In this document: one piece after another, positions 25,321-35,500 of the stretch | How positions within the stretch are numbered: position 1 is the first letter of the stretch | How the letters are laid out: each line of letters opens with the position of its first letter | Source of the DNA: a virus | Strand: one strand, 5' to 3' | DNA length: 45,098 bases | IMG/VR virus record: IMGVR_UViG_3300047564_005052 | Span: 1-45,098 of that record | Translations under genes and position numbers: made by a program | Notes under the pieces: generated by a model | What the model saw: the letters and a program-made list of their open reading frames with translations, nothing else | Told to the model about the DNA's origin: nothing | The model's database searches: none

Positions 25321-26313
25321 TTATATTTTTCTTTTTTCTTTTCTAGTTAATTTCATAAATGGTTTAAGAAAATTCACCCAAGCTTCGTCATTCTTTGGTA
25401 GAAATTTAAACATACCATCTTCAATCATCATCTTCATAAGATTTTTGTATCCCCTGTCTGTAGGGTCAAAAACATCTGAATATATACTCGTCACAAGTTC
25501 TTTACCATCATCAGTAATCAGCGGATTTGTCAAATCAACAATTTTTTTGTTTAGTTCAAATAACTGTTCACCAAGTATACCATTTTTAGACTTACCAGTC
25601 AAAATATTAGTAAGAACTTTTGACTTTTTTTCTTGCATGATATTTCGAGCGTAGTCGAAGAATTCTTCGATTGTGCAGGACTTTTCAGTCATTTCAGGAA
25701 ATATTTTGGTAATTGTTTTTTCACCTAATCCTTCTACACCATCTATGTTGTCTGATTTGTCCCCCGTCAATATCTTGAAAAGGAGTACATTTTGGTGGGG
25801 TATTTCAATGTCCCCCATTTTTATCTTATCACCGTTTTTATAATACTTTTTTTGGATTGGTGAAAAGATTGTAACTTTTTCTGAAATTAATTGTGTTAAA
25901 TCTTTATCTGCTGAGAATATTATAATTTTCTCGTCTATAGCGATTTTACAATAATATGCAATTAAGTCATCTGCCTCATTATCTTTAATTTCAACCTGTC
26001 TGACAAAAACCTCTTCTAAGTATTGTTTCACTCTAACCTTTTGTTGCAGGTAAGCTTCGTACTTGTACTCAGCCATGGATTGTCTTCGATTAGCCTTGTA
26101 TTGGGGGTACAGTGACTTTCTGGTTGATGAATTAGTATCACCATCCCAAAATACAACTACCTTATCGTGGTTATGCTCTTCTAGAAACTTTTTGAGAGTG
26201 TTGATAAAATGAAATACTCCCCCAACGTGTTGATTCTCGTTAAAGTAATCCTTTGCACCGTGAAATCCAATCTTAAATAAATTATCTCCGTCTACTAATA
26301 GTGTTTTTGTCAC
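25321..26313 (-). CDS. 5'-3' exonuclease / flap endonuclease (T4 RNase H-like)
   Basis: A 330-residue PIN-like/FEN nuclease that removes RNA primers and 5' flaps. Metal-binding acidic residues are visible: LLVDGDNLF at residues 5-13, VVFWDGD near 50, EADDL near 112, SADKDLTQL near 134-142, and GDKSDN near 184-189 followed by the helix-hairpin-helix-like GVEGLGEKT. Length is near T4 Rnh (305 aa). The gene lies directly after uvsX with a 20-nt gap. The highly basic C-terminus (RKEKRKI) may contact DNA. Confidence 0.9.
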   Translation of the reverse strand: MTKTLLVDGDNLFKIGFHGAKDYFNENQHVGGVFHFINTLKKFLEEHNHDKVVVFWDGDTNSSTRKSLYPQYKANRRQSMAEYKYEAYLQQKVRVKQYLEEVFVRQVEIKDNEADDLIAYYCKIAIDEKIIIFSADKDLTQLISEKVTIFSPIQKKYYKNGDKIKMGDIEIPHQNVLLFKILTGDKSDNIDGVEGLGEKTITKIFPEMTEKSCTIEEFFDYARNIMQEKKSKVLTNILTGKSKNGILGEQLFELNKKIVDLTNPLITDDGKELVTSIYSDVFDPTDRGYKNLMKMMIEDGMFKFLPKNDEAWVNFLKPFMKLTRKEKRKI

Positions 26314-26333
26314 ATACCTTTTTTAAAGGGTTC

Positions 26334-27335
26334 TCAATCTTCTTTTTCTTCTGTTAAAGTGAAATCACCATCAGAACCGATAATGTCTTTCCAATAATCA
26401 GCATACTCTTTTTTGTATTCTTCGATAGAGGTTTTTTCTTCTGCAGAATCTTTACCCGCCAAGAATCCGTGAGGAGTTACAATTATTTTACCATCATCAT
26501 ATCCTAAACCATTGATGTGATTTTTCAAAACAGATATTTTACTTCTTATCGCAAACTTAACTGAACGTTTGTCTTTGGTTGCTGTAATCTTGGTAGTTCC
26601 TGCTCCTTTTTGATTTCCAAATAGGAAAACTAAAGAAGAATTTAACCAAACAGATTCACCACCTTTCGCCTTAATTTTGGGTTGACCAAATGGATTATCA
26701 GGAAGTTCTACCCATGGTTGATTAATAATAATCAAAGTATTTTCATATTCAGTATCAGCCTTTCTAGAACCTGATATTCTTTGGTTGATTCCCATACCAA
26801 TTTTATCTGATAGTACAGATGCGTTATGTTGTTTACCACCCTTACCCTCATAAGTCATCTTACACGGAACAGAACCAACTGAATCCCAAATAAAACATAA
26901 ACTATAGGTTAGTTCTCCTTTTTCTTGAGCGTCAAGTAATTGATTAATGTACTCAGTTATTTGTTCTATATAACTAAAATTGTTGTTGAAAAGGAAAAAT
27001 CCATCCCAATCCATCTCACCTGTTTCTTTATCAGGAACTTCCTCACATTCAAAACCCATAAGTCGGGCATGGTCAAAACTCCATTTTTGTTCTGTAATAA
27101 TGAACACAGGTAAAATACCCTTTTTCTGCGCATCGACTGCTGATTTAATTGCTGCTGTGGTTTTACCTGTGTCTGAGTGACCTAAGAACATGTTAATATG
27201 CCCAATTGCCGGACCAGGTATTCCAACCGCATCCAAAAAATCTTGACCCAAATCAAAAAATCTTTGTGGTTTATATTTTGCCGAAGTAGAAAACTTTTTC
27301 TTTAAACTACTGAATTCATTTTTCTTTATTGCCAT
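26334..27335 (-). CDS. uvsX: UvsX-like RecA recombinase
   Basis: A 333-residue RecA-family ATPase. Walker A GHSDTGKTT is at about residues 51-59, the catalytic-Glu strand with FIITEQKW near 77-84, Walker B CFIWDSVGSVP near 147-158, and a DNA-binding-loop-like INQP segment near 205-208. UvsX catalyses strand exchange for recombination-dependent replication and repair in T4-type phages. N- and C-terminal ends are short, and the length is slightly below T4 UvsX (391 aa). It overlaps none of its neighbours, with seven bases to the upstream small gene. Confidence 0.9.
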   Translation of the reverse strand: MAIKKNEFSSLKKKFSTSAKYKPQRFFDLGQDFLDAVGIPGPAIGHINMFLGHSDTGKTTAAIKSAVDAQKKGILPVFIITEQKWSFDHARLMGFECEEVPDKETGEMDWDGFFLFNNNFSYIEQITEYINQLLDAQEKGELTYSLCFIWDSVGSVPCKMTYEGKGGKQHNASVLSDKIGMGINQRISGSRKADTEYENTLIIINQPWVELPDNPFGQPKIKAKGGESVWLNSSLVFLFGNQKGAGTTKITATKDKRSVKFAIRSKISVLKNHINGLGYDDGKIIVTPHGFLAGKDSAEEKTSIEEYKKEYADYWKDIIGSDGDFTLTEEKED

Positions 27336-27341
27336 TATAAA

Positions 27342-27629
27342 TTATTTTAATTTCTTCAAGACTGGTATATCCATACCTATTTTCTCTTTTGTCATTTGCT
27401 CATCTTGTACATACACTGTACCAATTTCATCTTCGTGAAACGATATTATAGTAACCGGTAATTTACTTACAGGGTCAGATTCCATTATAAAACCAACTAA
27501 TACTTTATCACCAACCTCTATTTTTCTTCCTGAAGAATATCTTTGATTTGGATTCTTCATGGCTTCTTCCTCAGTCAGAACTATTTTAGTATTGTTAATC
27601 TGAAATTGTAAAAATTCTTCGAGTTTCAT
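27342..27629 (-). CDS. Small protein of unknown function, 95 aa
   Basis: A 95-residue protein with a beta-rich middle (KIEVGDKVLVGFIMESDP, then TIISFHEDEIGTVYV) that could form a small barrel similar to SH3/KOW-type folds; this is only a resemblance. The ATG sits about 12 nt after the U-run of the terminator that closes the gp32-like gene, and the stop is six bases before uvsX, so expression needs read-through or a promoter not visible here. Position between SSB and recombinase recalls T4 UvsY as a mediator, but the sequence does not show that. Confidence 0.55.
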   Translation of the reverse strand: MKLEEFLQFQINNTKIVLTEEEAMKNPNQRYSSGRKIEVGDKVLVGFIMESDPVSKLPVTIISFHEDEIGTVYVQDEQMTKEKIGMDIPVLKKLK

Positions 27630-27640
27630 GTTTCTATATT

Positions 27641-27673
27641 AAAAAAAAATTGTGGGTGGCATTTACCACCCAC
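27641..27673 (-). terminator. Intrinsic terminator after the gp32-like gene
   Basis: On the minus strand GTGGGTGG pairs with CCACCCAC (27652-27659 with 27666-27673) around a 6-nt loop, followed by nine Ts (27649-27641). It lies 10 nt after the stop of the SSB gene. It probably sets a higher level of SSB mRNA than of the downstream genes. Confidence 0.85.
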
Positions 27674-27683
27674 TTATTAAAAA

Positions 27684-28526
27684 TTAAAACGGTAAGTCTT
27701 CGTCTGGTTCAGATTCTGCCTGTGGGTCACTATATTTTTTACTACCACCAATCGATGTTTCTCCCTCGGTACTATCTCCGTAGATATATTTACCTAATTC
27801 TGAATCCCATCTTGGTGTCTCACCTCTAGCAATTGCTTCCAAATAGTCTACAGGTTTTTTAGAATACACATCGTTCCAAGTCAACTCATCTTTAACCCAC
27901 TCAGAAGCCTGTTCTTTTTCAGAATGTACTGGAGTTGGGTCATCGTACATAATTGTTGATACAGTTGTATATTCTTTACCTTTTGGAGTTTTAGATTTTG
28001 TTAATTCGATAATCAAATCTCTACCTTTTTCAGCATCTGTAATATCACCTTTAGCTCTCCAAATAGGAATAATCTTATCGAGAATGCCCTCGTTTTTATA
28101 ATTGTGTTTGAATCTCCAAAACTTAGGTCCGTCTTGTTCGTTGTCTCTATCTATTACCTTAACAATATAGAATTTACGAGATTTGTATTGTTTTGCTAAC
28201 TCTTTGTCAGATTCTTTACCTGTTGACATAAGTTCTTCATAAACTTCATTCAGAGGTGAACGTTCGTTGTCATTTTTTCCTGGGTCATAGAATTTTTGCC
28301 ATTTACCTCCAACTTGGATTTCGTGGTACCAAGCTTCTTTAAATGGTGATGAACCATCTGGTGTAGGGAGAATTCTTATTCTCCTTTGTCCTGAACTTTC
28401 TTTATCACCCAAAATGAGAGCAAAATACTTTTTCATTCTTTCGTCTTGAGACATTTTTCCTTGGGCCCCGCCCCCTGAAATTTTCGATTTTTCGTACTGT
28501 GCCAATACGGCGTCTAATGTATTCAT
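27684..28526 (-). CDS. gp32: gp32-like single-stranded DNA-binding protein
   Basis: A 280-residue T4 gp32-type SSB that coats ssDNA and organises replication and recombination. Matching features are RRIRILPTPDG near 48-58, WYHEIQ, FWRFKHNYKN near 136-145, and a long acidic C-terminus. It contains no cysteine at all, so the gp32 zinc finger is absent. It ends in DEDLPF, like the acidic tip of bacterial SSB proteins (DDDIPF type) that recruits partners. It has its own Bacteroidota-type promoter (28545-28576) and terminator (27641-27673), fitting the need for high expression. Confidence 0.85.
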   Translation of the reverse strand: MNTLDAVLAQYEKSKISGGGAQGKMSQDERMKKYFALILGDKESSGQRRIRILPTPDGSSPFKEAWYHEIQVGGKWQKFYDPGKNDNERSPLNEVYEELMSTGKESDKELAKQYKSRKFYIVKVIDRDNEQDGPKFWRFKHNYKNEGILDKIIPIWRAKGDITDAEKGRDLIIELTKSKTPKGKEYTTVSTIMYDDPTPVHSEKEQASEWVKDELTWNDVYSKKPVDYLEAIARGETPRWDSELGKYIYGDSTEGETSIGGSKKYSDPQAESEPDEDLPF

Positions 28527-28544
28527 GTTATAAAATTTATATTA

Positions 28545-28576
28545 CAAATATAGTTCAAATAAACAACTTTGTCAAA
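28545..28576 (-). promoter_or_regulatory. Bacteroidota-type promoter for the gp32-like gene
   Basis: On the coding strand TTTG (28576-28573), a 20-nt spacer and TATATTTG (28552-28545) fit the Bacteroidota housekeeping consensus TTTG / TAnnTTTG with its usual spacing. It lies just after the upstream terminator and about 18 nt before the ATG at 28526, giving a short leader. It supports transcription by unmodified host polymerase early in infection. Confidence 0.75.
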
Positions 28577-28577
28577 T

Positions 28578-28600
28578 TAAAAAGGTCCCGTAAGGGACCT
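28578..28600 (-). terminator. Intrinsic terminator closing the hub gene block
   Basis: On the minus strand AGGTCCC (28600-28594) pairs with GGGACCT (28589-28583), with loop TTAC, followed by five Ts. It lies five bases after the 28605 stop and just ahead of the gp32 promoter, so it insulates the structural block from the replication block. Confidence 0.8.
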
Positions 28601-28604
28601 CTCA

Positions 28605-29225
28605 TTAATATTCTGGGTTGAAGTGTGGTTGGAAACTATCTTTCATTTCCTTATCACTAACATCAGTTATTTGGTCAGAAGTCAAAACATAATCATGTTT
28701 TCCCGTCTTTTCCATTTCTTCCTTTTTATCTTCGAAGAAGTCTGAAAGTTTTTGATTAAATGGATACGAATCATAAGTTCTTAATTCCAATTTTTCTTCA
28801 GGTGTCTTTTCTCTGTATTTTTCTATTTTACCTTCTAAAGAATTCAGTTTATTTAACACAGCATCCATCTGAGAAAGTTTTTGCTCTAAATTAGAAACTT
28901 GAGAAAATAATGAGTTAAAATACTCCTCTTGTTTTCTTTCTATGTTCTCTTGAGATTTTACTAAATCTGTTACTTCCAATTCTTCTTTACCAGTATCTTC
29001 TTCTGAAGTTCCTTGGTCATCTATTTTTTCAACATCAGTATCAGTTTCTACATCAATCTTTTCGGGTTGTGTATCCATTGCAGTTTCCTCGGGTTGAGGA
29101 GCATCCTCTGGCGTAGGTGGTGGAGCTGGAGGTAGAGCTTCAGGTGCTCCGGCCTGTTCATTTATATACTTGTTAATAAAATGATACCTCTCAATTTCAC
29201 TTAAAATTTTTTTATCTATACCCAT
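28605..29225 (-). CDS. Acidic Pro-rich coiled-coil protein, unknown function
   Basis: A 206-residue protein. The first 25 residues are helical (SEIERYHFINKYINEQAG); residues about 26-85 are Pro/Glu/Asp-rich and disordered; residues about 90-140 are a predicted coiled coil (NIERKQEEYFNSLFSQVSNL and following heptads). The C-terminal part is charged. No family recognised. It is the last gene of the hub block, two bases after the 74-residue gene and before the terminator. A virion or scaffold-like structural role is plausible but unproven. Confidence 0.6.
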   Translation of the reverse strand: MGIDKKILSEIERYHFINKYINEQAGAPEALPPAPPPTPEDAPQPEETAMDTQPEKIDVETDTDVEKIDDQGTSEEDTGKEELEVTDLVKSQENIERKQEEYFNSLFSQVSNLEQKLSQMDAVLNKLNSLEGKIEKYREKTPEEKLELRTYDSYPFNQKLSDFFEDKKEEMEKTGKHDYVLTSDQITDVSDKEMKDSFQPHFNPEY

Positions 29226-29227
29226 TT

Positions 29228-29452
29228 TTAGCCATTTAATAATTGTTTTATTCCACCTACTGTTTCTACTTTTACTTTTCTATTTGCAAAAACTTGGTGC
29301 CCTGCTCTTTCGATTAATCCATCTCTTTCTCTCACAACGTAACATTCTCCTGTATCCAAATCACAAACTTCTTTGGAGCCATCTCCATTATCTGATTCAC
29401 TAAATCTTACTTTTTTTCCTAAATAGTTGTTCAAGATATTATTAATACTCAT
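29228..29452 (-). CDS. Small conserved-looking protein, 74 aa
   Basis: A 74-residue protein starting MSINNILNNYLGKKVRFSES, with a beta-hairpin-like VCDLDTGECYVVRERDG near residues 30-46. No family recognised. I chose the ATG at 29452, preceded by AAGAAAAGA and a TATTTAT motif, rather than the longer frame from 29602, which would overlap the hub gene stop by almost 100 nt and has an unlike composition. It is followed two bases later by the coiled-coil protein gene. Confidence 0.55.
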   Translation of the reverse strand: MSINNILNNYLGKKVRFSESDNGDGSKEVCDLDTGECYVVRERDGLIERAGHQVFANRKVKVETVGGIKQLLNG

Positions 29453-29504
29453 AAAATCTTTTCTTATAAATATATGCAAAAGAACAAATTGTTTATTTAT
29501 GTTT

Positions 29505-32500
29505 CTAAGGTAGGAAAGTAAAATCCGTTGTTGACTGAGCTTCTCCACCCGTAGTAACAACTTTAATTTTCCCTCCAGATTTATATTGAGGAACAAATAC
29601 AATTTTTGTTTGTGTATTTTCGTTTATTGTTGTACCTGACCCATTTAAATAAACCATAGTTTTACCGATTAAATTAGTACCTGAAAGTGTAATTGGTACA
29701 ATTTCTGTTGAGCCTGTTGGATTAAAGTTAATTATCGTTGGTTTTTCACAAGTTTCCTTGGTGTCGTCTTGAGTATTCAAATTGTTTTGTGGGTTGGTTC
29801 CTGTACTTGTGTTTGCGGTTGTTATTGTTCCATCAACAATTTTGTTGATTTCTTCTGTGGTCATTTGTGATATATTCAAATTGGTTATTGTTGCCAACTT
29901 ATTCATATCATTCAAAGCTTCTTTCATTCTATCAGAATCAATTTTGACTGAAGATGTATTACTCGAAAGTAATGTATTGTATGTGTTTACAGAAGTTCCT
30001 GATGGGTTAAAGAAACAATAAAAATACTTATTCAATCCTTCCTGAACTATTCTTTTTTTATTTTTTTCCATTCGAGAATTTAAAAAATCAAAATATCTGA
30101 AAGTAGAATCAAAGTTTGCAAATGGTACTGTATTATCAGCCACATCAACACAACAATAGGTTTTATCAAAGAAAGATTTATAATTTGATTTGTAATCGTT
30201 TGTCAAATTAATTTTATTACAATAGTTGTTGTTGTACCCAACTATCTGCCCGTTGTCAATTTGAGATGAAATATAACTATAAACATAGAAAGCTCTTTGT
30301 AATATTGGGTCAACTGAGCCCGTCCTTTCTGTCAATACAGAATTGATGACTTTAATCATTTCTTCCTTGGTAATTTTTGTCACGACAGTCGGAATGTTTA
30401 CAAATCCGTCTTGTAAATAAAGTTGATTTACAGTCAAGTCACATGCACCCAAAGTAGAAGAAGTGTTATTGTTATTCGAAGAATTATTTGTTGCGGTTTG
30501 ATTATTCGTCGTAGATATTGGTGGTGTTTTTTGTACTTTATTTCTAATTACTGTTTCAATTCTTGTCAATAAATTTTGATTTATACTTTGTAGATACTTG
30601 TCTATTTGTGGTAAATCAAATATACCTTGCCTAACTCCTGTAAATTGTGTTTGGAATACACCAGGACTTATAGTGTGTTCAACATCTGTTATGAGATATG
30701 GTCCGTAGAACATAGGGACATTTCTCAAATTGAAATACATTGCAGGTTGTATCATAGCATTACCCAGTGACTCAACAGTGCAAGGATAGGTTCTTTGTAG
30801 ATAGAAATTGTAGAGACTTGTGTTTTGAGTTGCTGTTTGAGTACCTGAGTTAATATTAATTGTGTTTAACGTTTGTTGTACAGATTCTGATGTTGCCTTA
30901 CCATTATCTTGTCCAACTTGGAATGAATAAAAGACGTTTTGATTTTTAATTCCGATGTCTACATTGAATCCGACACATCTGTTAGATTTTGCATAATCAG
31001 CTTCTGACTTATTCGACAAATTTTCTCTAAGTGGAACTTGTGGAGGTATTCCAAAATCAAAACCATCGTTTCTATATCTAAAATATTTGTTTTTTGGTAA
31101 TGCCGGATAATTTGATGGTTTACCAACAAAGAACCCTACTAGTTTTGGAGAACTTTCTCTGTAATCAACATTTAAAAATGTTCCCCAAAGATTATTCGCA
31201 AAATCTAGACTTCCTTCTGGTTTCCTAGTGGTGACTCCATCAACATCTTGGACATTGTAAAAATTAACATAGGCGGGAAGATTCATCACGTTGAACTTAT
31301 TTTTCAACATCAGTGATGTTATTAAATCTTGTACAGTCTTATTATCATTTTCTTTTGCTGATGTAAGCATTGTTTTTAAATCGAAAATATCAACAAGTAG
31401 TATATCTCCTATGTTTCTCGAAGCTCTATCTAAAAATAGAATATCTTCAAAAAGAGTTTTAGTTTCAAAATCGTACCCGGCAACCCATTTATCGTTCAAA
31501 CTTTTGAACATTTCATAAAAATTAATTTTAGATTGTTGTCCATCGATTATACTTGGTTTTACCGTTTCACTTACTTGGCTTTGATTTGGTAATTTTTTTC
31601 TTATTAAATTTAAAACCCCATCAATAAATAAATCTTGTATACCTTTACATGCCGCAAAATATTCTTCTAATTGTCTTTTAACCCCTAAAACTGTACTAGA
31701 CTTTTGAAGTTTTTGTGTTGCGTAAATTTTAATAAGTGGAGAAAGAAGCTGAATATTTTCAACTGTGAATTTTATATTATTGTCAATAAAGAAATCAGTA
31801 ATGAATGAACCATTATCTTTGTATACCAATTGAGGTATTGTAGAAAATCCTACTTCTAATTCCAATTCGAGCCACTCTTTCGGGTAATTTGTTTTAGATT
31901 GTTGTAAAGTCGTTGTTCCTCCTTGAGAGGGTAAACTACCTTCTACATATGGTTCAAATTTTATCGGGTCAATAAATGTCTGACCTAATCCTTGAGGGTA
32001 TAAGTAAGAATCAAAAATTCTTTTGTTATAGTTCGTTGGATTACCATATCTAAAAATAACATCATACTCTAAAAATGATGCTAATTTGCTCTGAATGTTT
32101 TCATACTGAGTATTGATTGTATTAAGAAAATATGTTTGATTTGGAACGTTGGAAGTGTTAAAAGGTACTTTCATCATGTTACTGAAGAACGCTTGAAAGT
32201 TTCTATATATTGAATTATTGTCAACCCCATTTGAGTCTAAACCATAAAGTTGAAATCCTGTAGTAAGGTCAGTTGCGGGTTTCGAAAAATTCAAGAACTC
32301 TGTTTCGAAAGTATCCAAAATCTTTTTTTCGAACACAGAAAATATATCATCAATTTTCATGTAGTTTTCTACCTCAGAAAATCTGAAAGGCGATAATTCT
32401 CCAGGTTCCATTTTGAACACATTAATGTATTCATCATACTTTGGTTTTTTTATTTTTTCGAAATCAAAATATCCGAAATTAGGTGCCGCCCAAAATAGTC

Positions 32501-35500
32501 TGACTGAACCGTTAAACACGCTAGGATTTCCAGCAAATGCGTATCCTTGAGTTAGTGTATTTCCATTGACAAGAGCTTGTTCTGACTCATTAACGTATGT
32601 ACCGAATGACGGCATCACATACATTTCTTGTATTGATTTGGTTTCTGTTTTACAATCTAATGTGGTCGATGAAAACTCGATATTTGCCGGAATTAAAACT
32701 GACCAAGTTTTCACATTGAATGAATTACTACCGTTTTGCACATTAGATATATTAGAGGTGGGGAAGTTATAAACGTTCATACCTCTATTCACAGCACTTT
32801 GGATTTCATCATCAGTATAGTCCTTGAATAAATCATACCCGTTATAGAATACATTAAAGTCATTTATTGTTTTGGGATAAAATCCCACTTCTATATTATT
32901 AATTTGACTATATCCTGATTGTAATTGAATTTTTTGTTCTTGACCATTTTTTACATAACTATAAGTTTTGGCAACATTTCTAGTTATTGGGTCATATTGG
33001 TCAACAAAGTTGAAACTACTCCAAACATCAGATAAGATGTCTCCACCTGTTTGTTTGAATGTTTTATATCGGTGCCAAATTGAACCCATTTTTAAAATCC
33101 ATGCATAAGGAAGTTTGTGTATTGCACCATATTTTTTTAGTGATGCAAACATGTAATTCAAATCGTCAATTGGATTTTGTAAACCTATTTCTATATCAGC
33201 GGTGGTTGTCACCGTTGATGTTGATTTAAGTTTCTCTCTAAGACTTATTAGTGGTAATGAATTCAAGAAAAGGTAAGCCGCCGCTTTAAATGGGTTTTGT
33301 GATGACCTTCTCAAATTATCAACCCCTTTGGATATTGAATTTATAAAGAAGGGGGTATTCAACATTGATGTTGTTGTCACAATGGGTAATTGTCTTTGTC
33401 CTGCAGCAGTTCTTGCTGGCGAGTCTGTAAAAGTATATCCTACTGTTGGAGGAAAGTCTGAAGGGAAAGTTGAGTTATAAAACTCATTTATCAACAAAGA
33501 ATTTGTTACTATTTTGTTCGGATTATTAGAATACAAATAACAAAAATTTGTGACAGGTCTTTTTACATTATAATTGTCCAAATCGTTAAAATTCGAAATG
33601 ACATTTCTTTGTTCAAAAACTTCTAATACAGCATTAGTATTATATCTTTTATTTGCTTTGTTTTGGTCATACCCCACCAAATTTGTTTCACACCATGTAT
33701 CGTTGATAAACGGATAAGTGTCCATGATATTTGGTTCCGTATCTATTTCGATTACTGAACGTAATTGTTCGTTTGTATTTGGTAGGTTTTTTTGTGGCTC
33801 AGGTCCTAACTCACTCACTTCGAGTATTGAGAAAGATTTGTCAGTAAGTGTCCTAAGATAAGGAGTGACAAAAAAATCTCTTATAAAATCTTGCCAAGAC
33901 CTACCTGTACCTTGGTTAGAAAACCCTTTCAAAAGATTCAAATAATTATTGGCAGTAATGTCATAATTCTTCAATTTATAATTTAAGTATGGAGTACTTA
34001 CCCCCAAACTTAATTCTATGTTTTGACTTTCTAAGTCTTGTAAAAGAGTTGTCAGATATGTTTTTCTGTTCTCGGGTGTTCTACCTAATCCAGTATAATA
34101 AGCCGTAACAAATTGTCTCTCCCAAATTTCATAGAAAAATTTGAGTTCATCTTTATTTCTATATGCAATATCTAACTGAGGATATTCTATTGCGTTAATA
34201 TTAATTAAATTTGTTTGTTCTGATGTGTCTAATGGTGGTTGAGAAACCGGTATATCAAACTTTTGAGTAAGTCCCTTACAATATTCCTCAACAAACTCAA
34301 CCTCAGGCCATTTGTCATACTCATCCGCCTTTGTCAACCCAACAACTGATGGGTCAGCTAAATAGGTTAATTGAAATCTACCTTCAACATCTTTGTTTGT
34401 TTCAACAAAAAATTGTGGCCACGGATAAACAAGTTCTTTAGCATCATCCAATGGTGTACTATCAATAGTACTTATCTGAACTTCATCACCTTTTAAATCT
34501 GAACTTTTTACTGAAAATTGATTAGTGTAAACACTTTTCCTTATCGGGTCGTTTCTCAAAGACCATGCTTTAGTATGAACATCGTCAAGTAATCTCAAAA
34601 ATCCCTCGGTAGTTGCCATTATAATTCCAACAATATTTCTTATTGAAGGTCTAAAACCAATACCTTGTTTAGGGTCTTCTATTTTTTTGGAAAGTTCTGT
34701 AGTTATTAGAGATTCATAATCCGCCTGTTTTCTATTGGCACTAGTTTCCATTACTTGTAGTTTTTGTAAAAAACCATCAAAATCGAAAACTGGTCCGAAT
34801 ATTATAGATTCTTTACCACTAGAGTCGACTTGTTTGTATCCTGTAAATAGATTTTTTCTTTGTTGTTTATAATTCTCTACTTCAGGTGAGTCTACTGACT
34901 GCGCAAATATCCCTTTCTCTTGAGCACTTTTTAGTAAGTCTACCGTTGCAGTATCAAAATTACTAATCACGATAGTATCAAATTTTATCGGATTAATAAT
35001 TGGGAACTTTCCTCTTTTACCTAATGTACCAGCATTTGCCAAAGTTTCTGTATATTCACCTATAATTCTTTTTAATTCCTCAAGAGCGGTATTTTTTTCA
35101 GTGACATTGAAACTATTTTCTTTGAATGTGTATACCCTACCTCCGTTTTTCAAAATAATTGGGACAGGGTCGACCCATTGGATAAACCAAGAATCGTTTG
35201 CCAACAAAACTTGGTCGGCATATTTTTTCAAATTTCCTTTATAATCTCTACAATCTGTTAAAGGTTGGACATCAGCCTCTGTAAAAGATTCTAATATTCT
35301 AGTTTCAAAAGTTTGTATAATGTCAATTAATTGGTAGAACGTTATTTCAGGAAAATCTTTTGGTAATAATTTTTTTGCTTTGTATTCACTGTAAACCTCA
35401 ACAATTTTCTCATAACCTTTTTCTGTCACTAATGAACTAACGACTTGATTATTGTTTGTATTGAGTGGTTGTGGTGCGTTATTACCTGTGGCGATAGCCG

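Noticed and set aside
29452-29602. Longer frame upstream of the 74-residue protein
   Set aside because: It overlaps the hub gene by almost 100 nt and has a basic/Leu-rich composition like a shadow frame.
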